From the NCBI RefSeq assembly GCF_013344765.1, contig NZ_JABVBF010000010.1, positions 1 to 38,284 of the forward strand: a stretch of 38,284 nucleotides of DNA, written 5' to 3'. Source of the stretch: Acinetobacter lactucae (GTDB lineage: Bacteria > Pseudomonadota > Gammaproteobacteria > Pseudomonadales > Moraxellaceae). Position 1 is the stretch's first letter, and each line of letters starts with the position of its first letter. A program made the position numbers and the translations under genes. The notes under the pieces were generated by a model. That model made no database searches and was not told where the DNA came from. It was given only the letters and a program-made list of their open reading frames with translations. Of this stretch, positions 17,201 through 27,115 are shown piece by piece.

Positions 17201-20200
17201 TGGTAAAGTCGATAAAAAAGCACTGCCGAAACCTCAAATTCGTACACATAGCCGAATGGCTGAAACGCCTGAACAACAGCTTTTATGCCAAATTACTGCA
17301 TCTGTGCTTAAGCTTGACGCTATTGGGATTGATGACGACTTCTTTATGACAGGTGGCGATAGTATTTCGGCTATTATGCTTTGTACTCAATTGCGCCAAC
17401 GTGGTTACGGCTTAAGACCAAGTGATGTATTCCAATTTAAAACAGTCGCCGCTATAGCGCCGCAACTCACCCGTTTAGATGAACAACAAGCAGCCATTTC
17501 AAAACCGTTATTTTCAGCGGACCTAGAACAAAAGGTTCAAGAAAAATATGGCAAAAATAGCACGATTTTGCCTTTGCTTCCTTTGCAAAAAGGCATGCTG
17601 TTTTTATCTCAAGTAGAAAATCAATCGAACTATAATGCCTTTACTCGTCTTAGTTTAAATGGAGAAATCGATCCGGTACGTCTACAACAAGCGTTGATTA
17701 CCGTATTAAAACGTCATCCTCAATTAGGTGGGCATTTTGATAGTGAATTAGCTGAAGAACCTGTTTTTATCTATTCTTTACACCCTACTCAAGCTTGGCC
17801 AGTTCAGTTTTGTTCGGTCACTCCCGATATGGTTGAGCAAACTATTCAAGAGGCATTACAACAACCAATTCACCTTGACCAACCCTATGGCTTAATTCGG
17901 GCAACCTTAATTCAACATGCGCCTGAACAATCAGAACTATTGATTATGGTGCATCATCTTTTAACAGATGGCTGGTCAACTCCGCTGTTTTTACAAGACT
18001 TTATTAGGGCCTATCAGCAAATTAACCAACCACTGCCCGTGCTTGAACATAGTTATGAAACGGTGATTAAAGCTTTATCTGGGCGTGATCATGAAATGTC
18101 AAAAGCTATATGGCAACGTGATTTAGCTGATTTACAACCCCTTATTTTATTTAATCAACCACAGCAAGCTGTACAGGAAACGTCATATCGTTTAAGTGCC
18201 GAGTTGGGTGCAAAACTTCAACATAAATTACGCCAACAAGGCATCACGCTCAATGTCTTCATGCAAATGATTTGGGCAATGACTTTAAATATTTATGCTC
18301 ATCGTGAAGATATTGTGTTTGGTACTCCTGTTTCGGGACGTTCGGCACCTATCAATGGTTTAGAGCAGCAGATTGGATTGTTTTTAAATACGATTCCGGT
18401 ACGTGTAAAACTCAACATGCAACAAACACTTTGGGAACAATTGCCTCAGTTACAGCAATTGCATGTTGAACATTTAGAACATGATGGTTTAGGACTAAGT
18501 GCAATTCAGCAATTGATAGCTCAGGGCAATCTTTTCGATAGTTTGTTAGTCGTAGAAAACTACCCTGATAACCAGTATTTACAGCAAAAACTTGGGGATG
18601 CTGCGATTTCCAAACTTACAAATCGCGGTTATAGCCATTATCCGCTTTCTTTGTTGGTTATTCCTGATCATCAAATTGAACTATTGCTCGAACAACGTGG
18701 TGTAATTGATCAGCCAGAACATTTCTTAGAGCGAATAGTACAATTGATTGAAATTGCACTAAATGAACCAGAGACGTCTCTTGGTCATTATCGCTTACAA
18801 CTAGTCGAAGAGCGCGAATTAATCCAGAAATCAAATCAAACCCAATACTATGTTCGCCAGAGCACGTTACAACAACTACTCAGAGAACAAGCTCGAATTG
18901 CGCCTGAACAAACGGCGTTATCTGATGAAAATCATCAGCTCAGTTTCAGTGAAGTGCGTTTGCAAGTTTGTGCTTTAGCACAGCAATTGCAAAGAGCGGG
19001 TGTGCAGGCTGGAGATATTGTTGCCGTTGCCCTGCCAAGATCAGTCAAGCTGAGTATTGCGATTTTGGCGGTGATTGAAGCAGGTGCAGCTTATTTACCT
19101 ATTGATTTACAACATCCGTCTGAACGCATCAAATTTATGTTGGAGGATGCTAAATCTAAACTTGTAATAGGTGAACAAAAAGATTTAGCAGCCATTGTTC
19201 ACCCATCAATAGCTACCTTTGCTTTTAATGATTTATTTGATGAAACAAAGGTTGATTTAAGTAGCTATAAAACGACAGTTATTACCCCACAGCACCCGGC
19301 ATATTTAATCTATACATCAGGTACAACAGGCCAGCCAAAAGGTGTCATGGTTTCTCACCAAGCCATTGTGAACCGTATTTTATGGATGCAATCAGAGTAT
19401 CCGCTGTCAGCAACCGATACGATTTTGCAAAAAACGCCATGCACTTTTGATGTTTCAGTATGGGAGTTTTTCTGGTCATATTTAGTAGGTGCACGATTGG
19501 TTATGGCACCTGTAGATGCACACCGTGATCCATTGGCATTATTAAGCCTCATTCAAAAATATCAGGTAACAACATTACATTTTGTACCGTCGATGTTGGC
19601 CGTTTTTGAAAATGCTGCTACCGAAATTTTGTCATCTGCTCAGCGTCAAAGTTTGCCAATCCGCCGAGTGTTCTGTAGTGGTGAGGCATTACCAACAGCT
19701 TTAGCAAAATCATTTACCGAGCACTTTAGTTGTGAGCTACATAACTTATATGGCCCAACAGAAGCGGCAGTAGATGTGAGTTATATGGATGCAACACTGG
19801 GACTACATCCGGAAGAAAGTAGCGTTGCAATAGGATATCCAGTCTGGAATACCCAACTTTATATTTTAGATCAATACTTACGCCCTGTTCCTGTTGGAGT
19901 GGATGGTGAGCTTTATTTGGCAGGCCATCAACTCGCCATGGGTTATTTGCATCGAGCGGACTTAACGGCAGCACGTTTTGTGGCAAATCCATTCGCAGCA
20001 GGTCAACGCATGTATCGCACGGGTGATATTGCGCGATGGCATTCAGACGGTAGTATTCAATATGTGGGCCGTGCTGATGATCAGCTAAAAATACGGGGTC
20101 AACGTATAGAACTGGGTGAAATTGAACAGCAATTACGCTTAATCAGCAATCTAGATGTGGTGGTACACCCTATTCCTTCTGAACAAAATAAAGCTGATGT

Positions 20201-21419
20201 TCAGTTGGTTGCTTACTTGCAAACAACAACACCTGTGGATATTGAGCGGTTAAAGAAACAATTGGCGAAACAGCTTCCTGTATATATGGTGCCGACACAC
20301 TATGTATTAGTTGAGCAATTCCCATTAAGTCATAATGGTAAGCTAGACCGTAAAGCACTGCCGCGACCACAACTTAATGCTTCAAATACAGAAAAACAGT
20401 ACGCCACTAGTGCTTTTGAACATGAACTGACTCGTATTTTCCAACAAGTTTTAAATACGGATCAGAGCATCAGTGTAAACGAAGACTTTTTTGCCATTGG
20501 TGGACATTCTATTTTGGTAATGAAGCTGGCCATTGAAATCCGAAAAGTATTTAAGCGGAACATTCCAATTGGTCAATTGATGAGTCATGTCACCATTCAA
20601 CGTTTAGCTGCGTTGCTTCTTACACAAGAACGTTTGGAAGAAGTTGAACAAACTGGTATGCAACTTATTTTACCAATCCGTTCTGGCTCTGGGCATCCAT
20701 TGTTCTGTTTCTACCCGGGTTCTGGTTCTGCATGGCAATACACGGTGCTAAATCGTTATCTACATTCTGACTTACCCATTATTGGGTTGCAGTCACCTCG
20801 ACCAGATGGCCTATTGACAAATAGTACTGATATGGATGAGCTGGTTAAAAAACAACTTGAAATTATTCGTAAGCAACAACCAACAGGACCTTATAGCTTA
20901 TTAGGTTATTCACTTGGCGGCACTGTGGCCTATGCTGTGGCAGCGAAGCTCACTGAACAAGGTGAAAAAGTTGATTTTCTTGGTTTATTAGATACTTACC
21001 CTGCTGAAATTCATCAATGGTTAGATTTATCTGTAGAGGAAATGAATGCTGAAGCTGAACAAGAACAGCTTCAATTCTTCAATGATATTTTAGCCGATGC
21101 AGATACGGCATTAAGTGAAGAAACCCGCCGTTTACAAGAGGATATTTTTGCAAATTATCGCGATGCCGTCCGTTTGTTAAAACCGTATAAAATGCCGCAC
21201 TTTGATGGTGAGCTAAACTTAGTTGTCGCTGAAAAAGATTTGCTGCCGTATATCCAACCAGAACAACAATGGTCACCTTTAGTTAAAAAACTCAATATTG
21301 TTAGACTAAGCGAAGCCGACCATACCAATATATTGTCTCCACAGCAGCTTGAAACTCTTGGCCCAATTTTAAATCGCATGATTTGTCAGGCACGTGGTCT
21401 AGAGGAGCAAACGCCATGA
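14268..21419 (+). CDS. Dimodular siderophore NRPS, C-A-T-C-A-T-TE (DhbF-like)
   Basis: A 2383-residue synthetase, close to DhbF (about 2378). Approximate domains: C1 15-445 (HHIMLDG 152-158); A1 475-985; T1 1000-1070 (GGDSIS, S1032); C2 1090-1505 (HHLLTDG 1229-1235); A2 1530-2030; T2 2045-2115 (GGHSI, S2081); TE 2135-2375 (GYSLGG S2215, H2352). There is no epimerase domain. Hand-aligned to GrsA, the A2 pocket residues D1728, V1729, W1732, H1771, F1802, S1804, L1827, V1835, D1836, K2025 give DVWHFSLVDK, the EntF serine code. The A1 residues D688, S689, L692, D730, L756, G758, L780, V788, D789, K980 give DSLDLGLVDK; two pocket Asp residues suggest a basic amino acid (inference). C1 should accept DHB from EntB. 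The TE should oligomerise and release DHB-Xaa-Ser units, probably three. AAAGGAG precedes the ATG, and the stop overlaps the entS start. Confidence 0.95.
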   Translation: MNQALNNEFTPDLSQPARFELASTQLGIFLADHLSSIEDLYTIAHCLELPKTVDIPTFKKAIQIGLNEADTVIASYSSDPSQPFIELNNQVQFQIEEFDFCHLTPKKAQQRLWDWMPSDRQCAKSLKAGESQLFRQVLFTTHDKVYWYQRYHHIMLDGFSMINLTKRIVELYQQLQEEKDLSVSPFIGVNDVISERQAYENSHQFKIDQAFWKAYCEDLPSPISLSTHHLAAKTTATFIKHQLRFSTGILEQIQALAAQTKLALNDMMMSLSLHYIYKMTAKAELVNGIPFMRRLGSKAIRSTLPTVNVLPVKFKVAEKDSWVSLAQHVQEQLREIRSHQKYDAEQILRDLNSIDIHERMYGPILNYKAFDQDLVLDGEKVKTHHISTGPIDDFEFSFIVQDRELIIELRADSQRYTQDELFNHGQRLTLLLEQVLIRPEQSCSSFNITTPQELAALTQSGIGPHVSHPEQYNNVLDIFYEQVKKYPERTAIVSGERPNLQHLSFAELAVRVNQLTRFLQENGAKKQTVIAGAIPRSIDSVVVMLSVLNSGASFLPLDLDYPIDRIQMMCEDANPLFVLTTQALAQQLPQNIQQLYLDHEDVQTQIRKQDANDIPAENRKFDFQDVAYVIFTSGSTGRPKGVMNTHGSLLNLILSHKPTIYWPVLEAVNERFPERPLRAAHTHSFSFDSSWLQVFWMLWGQELHIFDENMRRDAFGLVQEIQQRQIDTLDLPPSFCAQMMTNGLFAENQHHPSLILIGGEAAPLALWQQLNAQPALFAHNLYGPTEYTVDTFRAELKQTARPVIGNPIGNTQAYVLDRHLQRCPTGVIGELYISGFGIANGYLGRADLSAARFVANPFEHGQRMYRTGDLVRWNSAGKLEFMGRCDDQIKIRGYRVEIGEVENALSILANVESAVVIAEPINNSHRLLGYCVVKDIELDEKTSEQLSQQYLSQLRQNLPEYMVPSALTVMSEFPRNVSGKVDKKALPKPQIRTHSRMAETPEQQLLCQITASVLKLDAIGIDDDFFMTGGDSISAIMLCTQLRQRGYGLRPSDVFQFKTVAAIAPQLTRLDEQQAAISKPLFSADLEQKVQEKYGKNSTILPLLPLQKGMLFLSQVENQSNYNAFTRLSLNGEIDPVRLQQALITVLKRHPQLGGHFDSELAEEPVFIYSLHPTQAWPVQFCSVTPDMVEQTIQEALQQPIHLDQPYGLIRATLIQHAPEQSELLIMVHHLLTDGWSTPLFLQDFIRAYQQINQPLPVLEHSYETVIKALSGRDHEMSKAIWQRDLADLQPLILFNQPQQAVQETSYRLSAELGAKLQHKLRQQGITLNVFMQMIWAMTLNIYAHREDIVFGTPVSGRSAPINGLEQQIGLFLNTIPVRVKLNMQQTLWEQLPQLQQLHVEHLEHDGLGLSAIQQLIAQGNLFDSLLVVENYPDNQYLQQKLGDAAISKLTNRGYSHYPLSLLVIPDHQIELLLEQRGVIDQPEHFLERIVQLIEIALNEPETSLGHYRLQLVEERELIQKSNQTQYYVRQSTLQQLLREQARIAPEQTALSDENHQLSFSEVRLQVCALAQQLQRAGVQAGDIVAVALPRSVKLSIAILAVIEAGAAYLPIDLQHPSERIKFMLEDAKSKLVIGEQKDLAAIVHPSIATFAFNDLFDETKVDLSSYKTTVITPQHPAYLIYTSGTTGQPKGVMVSHQAIVNRILWMQSEYPLSATDTILQKTPCTFDVSVWEFFWSYLVGARLVMAPVDAHRDPLALLSLIQKYQVTTLHFVPSMLAVFENAATEILSSAQRQSLPIRRVFCSGEALPTALAKSFTEHFSCELHNLYGPTEAAVDVSYMDATLGLHPEESSVAIGYPVWNTQLYILDQYLRPVPVGVDGELYLAGHQLAMGYLHRADLTAARFVANPFAAGQRMYRTGDIARWHSDGSIQYVGRADDQLKIRGQRIELGEIEQQLRLISNLDVVVHPIPSEQNKADVQLVAYLQTTTPVDIERLKKQLAKQLPVYMVPTHYVLVEQFPLSHNGKLDRKALPRPQLNASNTEKQYATSAFEHELTRIFQQVLNTDQSISVNEDFFAIGGHSILVMKLAIEIRKVFKRNIPIGQLMSHVTIQRLAALLLTQERLEEVEQTGMQLILPIRSGSGHPLFCFYPGSGSAWQYTVLNRYLHSDLPIIGLQSPRPDGLLTNSTDMDELVKKQLEIIRKQQPTGPYSLLGYSLGGTVAYAVAAKLTEQGEKVDFLGLLDTYPAEIHQWLDLSVEEMNAEAEQEQLQFFNDILADADTALSEETRRLQEDIFANYRDAVRLLKPYKMPHFDGELNLVVAEKDLLPYIQPEQQWSPLVKKLNIVRLSEADHTNILSPQQLETLGPILNRMICQARGLEEQTP

Positions 21420-22666
21420 GCTTCAAATCTATCTTGACCGATTTTAGTCTTTTAAAACGTAATGCTCATTTTCGACATGTATTTATTGCCCGCACCTTGT
21501 CATTGTTAACCATTGGCATGTTGGTGGTGGCTATTCCAAAACAGGTCTATGACATCACGGGTAACTCGCTTAGCGTTGCCGTTGCAATGGCTTTTGAAGG
21601 CATTGCCATGTTTATTGGCTTGTTACTTGGTGGTTTGCTGTCAGATCGCAAAGATCGAAAATGGCTGATTTTATTGGCACGTGGTGTGTGTGGTTTAGGC
21701 TTTGCCGGCCTCGCCATTAACGCCATGTTTGAGCATCCTTCGCTCTATGCCATTTACTTTCTTTCAGCATGGGATGGTTTCTTTGGTGCACTCGGTGTAA
21801 CCGCAATGATGGCGATCATGCCTGTGATTGTCGGGCGCGAGAATATTGTACAAGCCCGTGCGATCAGTATGGTATCGGTACGACTTGCAACTGTAATTTC
21901 ACCGGCAATCGGCGGTATTTTAATTGCTGCTAGCGGTGTTGCGACCGTGTATTGGGTCTCAACCGTAGGGACCTTACTTACCGTGTTTTTATTAATGGGG
22001 CTACCTGCGCTTAAACCTCAACATGTATCAAATGGTGAAAGTCCTCTTCGCCAATTAGTTCAAGGCTTTAAATTCGTCTTTAAAAATAAAGTGGTCGGTA
22101 GCACCATTTTAATTGGCACATTGCTTAGTTTTAGCAGCGCTATTCGAATTATTTTTCCGCAAATGGCAGATGAAATTTTTCATGGCGGTGCATTTGAACT
22201 CGGACTTATGTATACGGCTGTACCTTTAGGTTCAACATTAGGCGCGTTACTGAGTGGCTGGACAATACGTTTACTCAGACCCGGCTTGGTGATGCTCTAT
22301 ACATGTTTAGGTGTTTTTAGCTGCATGATTATGATTGGACTTTCACCATGGCTCATCGTGACTTTGCCCATTTTATGTGTCTTCGGATATTTGATGTCGA
22401 TTGCCAACTTGCTTCAATACAGTATTGTGCAAGGACATACCCCTGATGAATATTTAGGACGTATTAATGCAATCTGGCTCGCACAAGATGCCTTAGGCGA
22501 TTCGATTGCCACCACAACTTTAGGCCTTTTAACACGGTTTTTACCAATATCAGGAAGTATCCTCTTCTTTGGTATATTAAGTTTTGCAGTAGGATTTATG
22601 TTCTTATTCAACTCTCAAGATATACGTGAAACAGGGTTCCAAGATCCTAAATTACAAGAAAATTAA
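21416..22666 (+). CDS. entS: EntS-type MFS siderophore exporter
   Basis: Inner-membrane major facilitator protein that exports the newly made catecholate siderophore to the periplasm. The ATG at 21416 overlaps the NRPS stop (ATGA), has RBS AGAGGAG and gives 416 residues, the exact size of E. coli EntS. About twelve membrane segments are visible. Stretches such as [35 protein letters not shown] and [16 protein letters not shown] closely resemble the EntS pattern. It is the last gene of the fes operon and is followed by a terminator. It fits a two-step export model in which EntS moves the product to the periplasm and an RND system carries it out. Confidence 0.93.
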   Translation: MSFKSILTDFSLLKRNAHFRHVFIARTLSLLTIGMLVVAIPKQVYDITGNSLSVAVAMAFEGIAMFIGLLLGGLLSDRKDRKWLILLARGVCGLGFAGLAINAMFEHPSLYAIYFLSAWDGFFGALGVTAMMAIMPVIVGRENIVQARAISMVSVRLATVISPAIGGILIAASGVATVYWVSTVGTLLTVFLLMGLPALKPQHVSNGESPLRQLVQGFKFVFKNKVVGSTILIGTLLSFSSAIRIIFPQMADEIFHGGAFELGLMYTAVPLGSTLGALLSGWTIRLLRPGLVMLYTCLGVFSCMIMIGLSPWLIVTLPILCVFGYLMSIANLLQYSIVQGHTPDEYLGRINAIWLAQDALGDSIATTTLGLLTRFLPISGSILFFGILSFAVGFMFLFNSQDIRETGFQDPKLQEN

Positions 22667-22678
22667 ATCCTAAATAAG

Positions 22679-22708
22679 AAAGAAGGCAATTCGTTGCCTT
22701 CTTTTGTT
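22679..22708. terminator. Bidirectional terminator between entS and entD
   Basis: An 11-bp stem (AAAGAAGGCAA 22679-22689 with TTGCCTTCTTT 22694-22704, loop TTCG), followed by TGTTTT on the plus strand. It separates two converging genes. Confidence 0.9.
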
Positions 22709-23458
22709 TTAAGCAAAATTTCGTGCTTGAAAAACCCAAGTCATAATATGGTTTTGTTCTACGATCCAGCCACCTTGATATTGTTCTAAGAGTTGATAGC
22801 GCTGTTGAATTTCTGACAAGAAAGTTAGCGTTAATGTTTGATTTTCAAAATTAATATCAACGATAGATGCTTCTAAAAAATCAATATATTGCTTTGCAGT
22901 AGGATAAACCGCTTTATATAAACTTTCTTTCACAGAGAAAACTAAACTCACATAACGGGCAAAATCAAAAAACTCAGCCGCTTTACTTTTCCATAAATCA
23001 AGCTCAGATGGCGTTAAAATAAGATGCGCACTCTCTTGAGCAAATTCTGAACTCACCCAATGTTCGATATCAATTCCTAAATAAATCGCATTGTTAGATA
23101 GCGCAACAACTAACTTATTTTGAGAATGACTAATACTACCCAAAATATGAGTTGGCCAGATGGGCAAATGTTCACGCATCGAAGTTATTATGGGCTGATC
23201 TAAACCGAAATGATGATTTAAAACTGCCTGAGCTAATACCCTGCCACATAAGTACTCATTTTTACGTTCGACACGCGCTTGAGCAATTTTTAGGGGATGC
23301 TCTAATTGTTGGTGTATATGTAAATGCTGTGTTTTTGATAAATCTATCCCATAACAAAATAGCTCTGATGTAAAAAAAATAGGACTCGAAATTTCAAAAA
23401 TTGACTTAACGAGTTGTTCAGGAATGTATAGATAAGGACTCACTGTATTCAACTTCAA
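22709..23458 (-). CDS. entD: EntD-type 4'-phosphopantetheinyl transferase
   Basis: Transfers phosphopantetheine from coenzyme A to carrier domains, here the EntB ArCP and the two NRPS T domains. It has 249 residues. The Sfp/EntD motifs appear in order: GSISHSQ, LGIDIEHW (Mg-binding Asp and Glu) and FSVKESLYKAVYP. The N-terminal part has an EntD-like YLCGRVLAQAVL segment. It is transcribed opposite the NRPS operon, and its 5' side faces the Fur box at 23535. It probably forms a single-gene unit under iron control. Confidence 0.92.
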   Translation of the reverse strand: MKLNTVSPYLYIPEQLVKSIFEISSPIFFTSELFCYGIDLSKTQHLHIHQQLEHPLKIAQARVERKNEYLCGRVLAQAVLNHHFGLDQPIITSMREHLPIWPTHILGSISHSQNKLVVALSNNAIYLGIDIEHWVSSEFAQESAHLILTPSELDLWKSKAAEFFDFARYVSLVFSVKESLYKAVYPTAKQYIDFLEASIVDINFENQTLTLTFLSEIQQRYQLLEQYQGGWIVEQNHIMTWVFQARNFA

Positions 23459-23534
23459 AATAAATATTTTTAATGAGTTATCACCTATCTTAACTTACAT
23501 ACTGCAAATATATAAATAATTATATTTATCATTT

Positions 23535-23553
23535 GATAATAATTATTATTTAC
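23535..23553. promoter_or_regulatory. Fur box between entD and the PepSY operon
   Basis: GATAATAATTATTATTTAC matches the Fur consensus at 14 of 19 positions by hand count. It lies between divergent starts (entD 23458; small membrane gene 23573 or 23603). Confidence 0.7.
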
Positions 23554-23602
23554 TTATACTGTTGGGTAAATTTTGACTTCAACTTATTTAAAAACATCGA
23601 TT

Positions 23603-23860
23603 ATGAAACTTATAGGACTTTTATTAACGCTGTTGGGAGCAGTCAGTATTTACTGTAGTCATAGTAACCAAAATCTGTTGTCTCAACATCTTCCTAATCT
23701 TTTTAAGTATTTAGGCTTAGTTCTGTTAGGTATTGGATTCATTACCCTCTTTGTAAGCTTACCGAAAGTTGTTGCCACTTTTTGCTGGTTCATGCTCATC
23801 ATTTTTGCATGGTCGTTCCTTCCTTTTATGGCACTTTTTAAACGGAAACTGGTTTCATGA
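23603..23860 (+). CDS. DUF3325-like small membrane protein
   Basis: A small membrane protein of 85 residues from the ATG at 23603, with about three hydrophobic segments and a basic tail (KRKLVS). Length, composition and the following genes fit the DUF3325 family, which commonly travels with DUF3649 and PepSY-domain membrane proteins near siderophore receptors. Its biochemical role is unknown. An in-frame TTG at 23573 would add 10 residues and has GTTGGG upstream, so the start is uncertain. Its stop overlaps the next start (ATGA). It is the first gene of a three-gene operon behind a Fur box. Confidence 0.75.
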   Translation: MKLIGLLLTLLGAVSIYCSHSNQNLLSQHLPNLFKYLGLVLLGIGFITLFVSLPKVVATFCWFMLIIFAWSFLPFMALFKRKLVS

Positions 23861-24147
23861 AAGCTAAAATTCAGTCGCCTATCCAGCCAGACTGGTTGGG
23901 TAAAACTTTTGCAGGTGGTGTATTAGGTCTAAGCCTTTCTATCGCAATTGGTAATTTGATTGTTTTATTAGGTCAACCTTATATTGCCATGGATTTATTG
24001 GTGCAATTGGGGATGTGGAGCGTTCCGTGGTGTTGGATGCCTATTATATTTGGCAGCTATTTTTTTACGACTGGACGAAAAGCGCTTATCTATTTAGCCA
24101 TTGCCAATGCCCTAGTGTATAGCTGTATTTTTGTATTACGGGGTTAA
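23857..24147 (+). CDS. DUF3649-like small membrane protein
   Basis: A 96-residue protein with about three membrane segments (from residue 17, near 45 and near 75). It resembles the DUF3649 family of iron-uptake-associated membrane proteins. It overlaps the preceding gene by 4 bp and is followed 2 bp later by the PepSY gene, so the three are translationally coupled. Its function is not known. A complex with the PepSY protein in ferric-siderophore reduction or iron handling at the inner membrane is inferred from this tight arrangement. Confidence 0.8.
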   Translation: MKAKIQSPIQPDWLGKTFAGGVLGLSLSIAIGNLIVLLGQPYIAMDLLVQLGMWSVPWCWMPIIFGSYFFTTGRKALIYLAIANALVYSCIFVLRG

Positions 24148-24149
24148 AC

Positions 24150-25754
24150 ATGAAAGTACGTTCAGACATCATGAAATTAGCAAAAAGCATGCATACTTGG
24201 GTGGGTGTATGTGCAGGGATTTTGCTTTTTATCTGTTTCTTTGCTGGTGGGCTCAGCATGTTTCAGCACCATATTAGTAAGTGGGCTACCCCAACACAGC
24301 AAGTTTTACCAAAAGTCTCACCCGACCAATATAACGAGCTTATCCAAAAAGTACAGACTGCCTATCCTGCTGCACAAAACAGCTTCACACTGAATTTATC
24401 GTCGAATGAATTTCACTATGCACCCATTACTTGGAGCGAACATGAACGTGGAGATGGCTTTAATGCTGCTCAGTCCACGTGGATGGCAAGCTTAGATGGT
24501 AAAGGAGAGTTAATCGTTGCTCAAGAAAACTTATCTAAAGCTGGCTGGTTAATCGAACAGTTACACGAAACAGCAGGCATACCCGGCATGGCAGGCCATC
24601 ACGGACTAGGCCTTTATGTGATGGGTGTTGTTTCGATTTTATATTTTCTTGCCCTGCTTTCAGGGGTAATCATTCTGTTACCTACCTTGGTAAAGGATTA
24701 TTTTGTCATTCGTCCTGGTAAAAATAAAAAGCGCTTTTGGTTAGATGCGCATAACGTGATTGGAATTACCAGCTTACCGTTCCACATCATTATTAGTATT
24801 AGCGTTATTGTCTTTGCTTTTCATGACTTTTTTTATGATGCGATTGGACAACTTGCACTCAAAGGACAACCTGTTTTTCAGCGTTCTCCCCCTGCGCTTA
24901 TTCAACCTAAACAAACGCACATTGATGTGCAGCAAATATTAGCTCAAGCTAAAAAAGTAGCGCCTGAATATTCAGTTGATTATATCCAGTTCAGTGGTCT
25001 AGATACACCTGAAAAAGCCAATGCACGTATTGCTCTCTATAGCTCAGATCAGATGTTGCGTGGTGCAAATCATGACTTTATGCGTATGAACCCATATGCA
25101 GTTGAGCACTTTAACCATAAAGGCATTAACACACAGACCGATGCTGGAAATAAGTTAATCAACGCCATGTTTAGTCTACATTTTGGAAGTTTTGGTGGTA
25201 CAGGCGTACGTTGGATTTATTTTGTGTTAGGTGTCGGTGGCGCTTTCTTATTTTATACAGGTAACATCCTTTGGGTTGAAACCCGTGCACGTAAACAAAA
25301 GCGTGCTGAAGACCCTGTTCCTGTTCAACGTAAAGATGTGGTGTTCCTCGCGAACTTAACTATAGGTTCATGTTTAGGGTGTGTTTTAGCTGTCGTAGGT
25401 ACAATGTTGGCCAGTCGTTGGCTTTTCGCAGCGCTTAACATTGAAAGCATGAATCACCTCTTTATGTATGGTTATTATGCGATTTTCCTACTGAGTTTGA
25501 TTTATACCTTTGTGATTGGCTATGCAAAAGCTTTACCACAACTGCTGTTAACCTTGGTTTTAGTGCTATTTGCGATTCCGCTTACATCCCTTTTAGCCTA
25601 CTTCATTCCTCAAAGTGGCTTATGGGTACATGGCGGAGAAATTTTGGTGGTTGATTTATTAGCTATCATTTTTGCTTTCGCTTTCTGGCGTTTTTATCAA
25701 CAAGCCCAAGATCGCCGAAAATCTGCTCCAACAGGTAGTCTATGGGCTAATTAA
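24150..25754 (+). CDS. PepSY-associated transmembrane protein (possible ferric-siderophore reductase)
   Basis: A 534-residue inner-membrane protein of the PepSY-TM family (relatives include FoxB/PiuB-type proteins). TM1 lies at about 18-40 (MHTWVGVCAGILLFICFFAGGLS). A periplasmic PepSY-like region follows, then TM2 preceded by a His-rich stretch (LHETAGIPGMAGHHGLGLYVMG) that could bind heme. A second His set occurs in FNHKG and LHFGSFGGTGVRWIYF. Three to four more helices close the protein. Some relatives reduce periplasmic ferric siderophores, and this one is third in a Fur-box operon beside a siderophore locus, so that role is plausible but unproven. Confidence 0.85.
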   Translation: MKVRSDIMKLAKSMHTWVGVCAGILLFICFFAGGLSMFQHHISKWATPTQQVLPKVSPDQYNELIQKVQTAYPAAQNSFTLNLSSNEFHYAPITWSEHERGDGFNAAQSTWMASLDGKGELIVAQENLSKAGWLIEQLHETAGIPGMAGHHGLGLYVMGVVSILYFLALLSGVIILLPTLVKDYFVIRPGKNKKRFWLDAHNVIGITSLPFHIIISISVIVFAFHDFFYDAIGQLALKGQPVFQRSPPALIQPKQTHIDVQQILAQAKKVAPEYSVDYIQFSGLDTPEKANARIALYSSDQMLRGANHDFMRMNPYAVEHFNHKGINTQTDAGNKLINAMFSLHFGSFGGTGVRWIYFVLGVGGAFLFYTGNILWVETRARKQKRAEDPVPVQRKDVVFLANLTIGSCLGCVLAVVGTMLASRWLFAALNIESMNHLFMYGYYAIFLLSLIYTFVIGYAKALPQLLLTLVLVLFAIPLTSLLAYFIPQSGLWVHGGEILVVDLLAIIFAFAFWRFYQQAQDRRKSAPTGSLWAN

Positions 25755-25797
25755 CGCTATAAATCAATGACTGAAATAATGTGTGAAATATGAAAAA

Positions 25798-26418
25798 TTA
25801 TAAAATCCACATTGTTTCGGTCAGTTGTTTAATTTCTTGAATATCATGACTCACATAAATCATCGGAATTTTTATTTCCTCTTTTACTTTCTGAAAAAAA
25901 GGAATAATTTCAGCTTTATGATTCGCATCTAGTGCCGACAAAGGTTCATCAAGTAGTAACAGCTTAGGTGAATATAACAATGCTCGACCCAGTGCCACGC
26001 GCTGTTTTTCCCCTCCTGAGAGTTTGATAGGCATACGTTGTAATAAGTGCCCTAGCTTTAATAACTCAATAATATAATCTGCTTCGAAGTGACGTTCTTG
26101 TTGGGACAGATGCTTAAGACCGAATAATAAATTTTGCTTTACCGTTTTATGCGGGAAAAGCTGAGCATCTTGAAAAACCAATCCAACATGACGCTTTTGC
26201 GTGCTTAAATTAATTTTCTGATTTGAATCAAACCATGTTTGGTCCTGTATCTTAATGAGTCCACTACGCGGTGTGTTCAGGCCAGCAATGGCATGTAAAA
26301 TGGACGTTTTACCTGAACCCGATGCACCGAATAAGCCAATAACAGAAGCATCTGACTGGAAACTAGGTTCAATATGAAATTGACCCATGTGTAGCTGAAA
26401 ACGGCAATCAATCAACAT
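25798..26418 (-). CDS. modC: Molybdate ABC transporter ATP-binding protein, short form
   Basis: Nucleotide-binding subunit of the ModABC molybdate importer. Walker A GASGSGKTS lies near residue 31, the Q-loop near VGLVFQDAQLFPHK, the signature is LSGGEKQRVALGRAL, Walker B is LLLLDEPLSALD and the switch histidine is in YVSHDIQEI. It is only 206 residues long; classical ModC is about 350 because of a C-terminal molybdate-binding TOBE domain, which is absent here. The reading frame ends cleanly with no trace of the missing domain downstream, where a convergent gene lies 43 bp away. It is the last gene of modABC, 4 bp after modB. Identity depends partly on the adjacent modA and modB. Confidence 0.9.
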   Translation of the reverse strand: MLIDCRFQLHMGQFHIEPSFQSDASVIGLFGASGSGKTSILHAIAGLNTPRSGLIKIQDQTWFDSNQKINLSTQKRHVGLVFQDAQLFPHKTVKQNLLFGLKHLSQQERHFEADYIIELLKLGHLLQRMPIKLSGGEKQRVALGRALLYSPKLLLLDEPLSALDANHKAEIIPFFQKVKEEIKIPMIYVSHDIQEIKQLTETMWIL

Positions 26419-26422
26419 AATT

Positions 26423-27115
26423 TTACCGTCCTAAACGCTTCTTTTGATAACGATGAAACCACTGTGCAAACCATAAGGCTAAAAAAGCCACACTTAATGA
26501 TAAAACAATAAGCCTTTGAATAGTTGCTTCTGTATCGGGCTGTTGCATTAAGCTATACATGGCTAGAGGCAAAGTACGTGTTTCATTTGAAATGTTACCC
26601 ACAAAGGTAATGGTCGCCCCAAACTCACCTAAACTGCGGCAAAAACATAAAATAGCACCAATTAAAATGCCACTGCTGGCAAGAGGCAAAGTGACATGAA
26701 AAAATGCCCCTAAAGATGAGGCACCTAATGTCTTTGCTGCCATTTCTAAACGCTGATCGACCAGTTCAATCGCTAGCCGAATAGATTGTACCAATAGCGG
26801 GAAACCCATCACTGCTGATGCAAGAACGGCGCCTTTCCAGTTAAATGCAAAATCAATTCCGAGCGGTGCCAAATATTGTCCAATAATACCGCGGTTTCCA
26901 AAGACTTGTAATAGCAAATAACCCGGCACAACCGGGGGCAGTACCAAAGGTAAAAATACCAATGTTTCAATGAATGACTTACCCCAAAACTCTTTACGCG
27001 CCAAAAACCATCCCACACAAATTGCAGGAATAATACTGATTACAAGACAACTTGCTGCAACCCTACAAGAAAGTTGCAGAACGCTGAGTTCTTCTGGGGT
27101 TAAAGAAAACATCAT
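26423..27115 (-). CDS. modB: Molybdate ABC transporter permease
   Basis: Inner-membrane channel subunit of ModABC, 230 residues with about five membrane segments. The EAA loop appears as ELVDQRLEMAAKTLGASSLGAFFHVTLPLA, and the CysTW/ModB-type motif GEFGATITFVGN follows. The start overlaps the modA stop (ATGA). Length and motifs match ModB of other bacteria (about 225-230). Confidence 0.93.
   Translation of the reverse strand: MMFSLTPEELSVLQLSCRVAASCLVISIIPAICVGWFLARKEFWGKSFIETLVFLPLVLPPVVPGYLLLQVFGNRGIIGQYLAPLGIDFAFNWKGAVLASAVMGFPLLVQSIRLAIELVDQRLEMAAKTLGASSLGAFFHVTLPLASSGILIGAILCFCRSLGEFGATITFVGNISNETRTLPLAMYSLMQQPDTEATIQRLIVLSLSVAFLALWFAQWFHRYQKKRLGR

Noticed and set aside
14268-21419. Assignment as a bacillibactin synthetase
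   Set aside because: Length and domain order fit DhbF, but the second A domain carries a clear serine code where threonine would be needed, and the first has two pocket Asp residues not expected for glycine.
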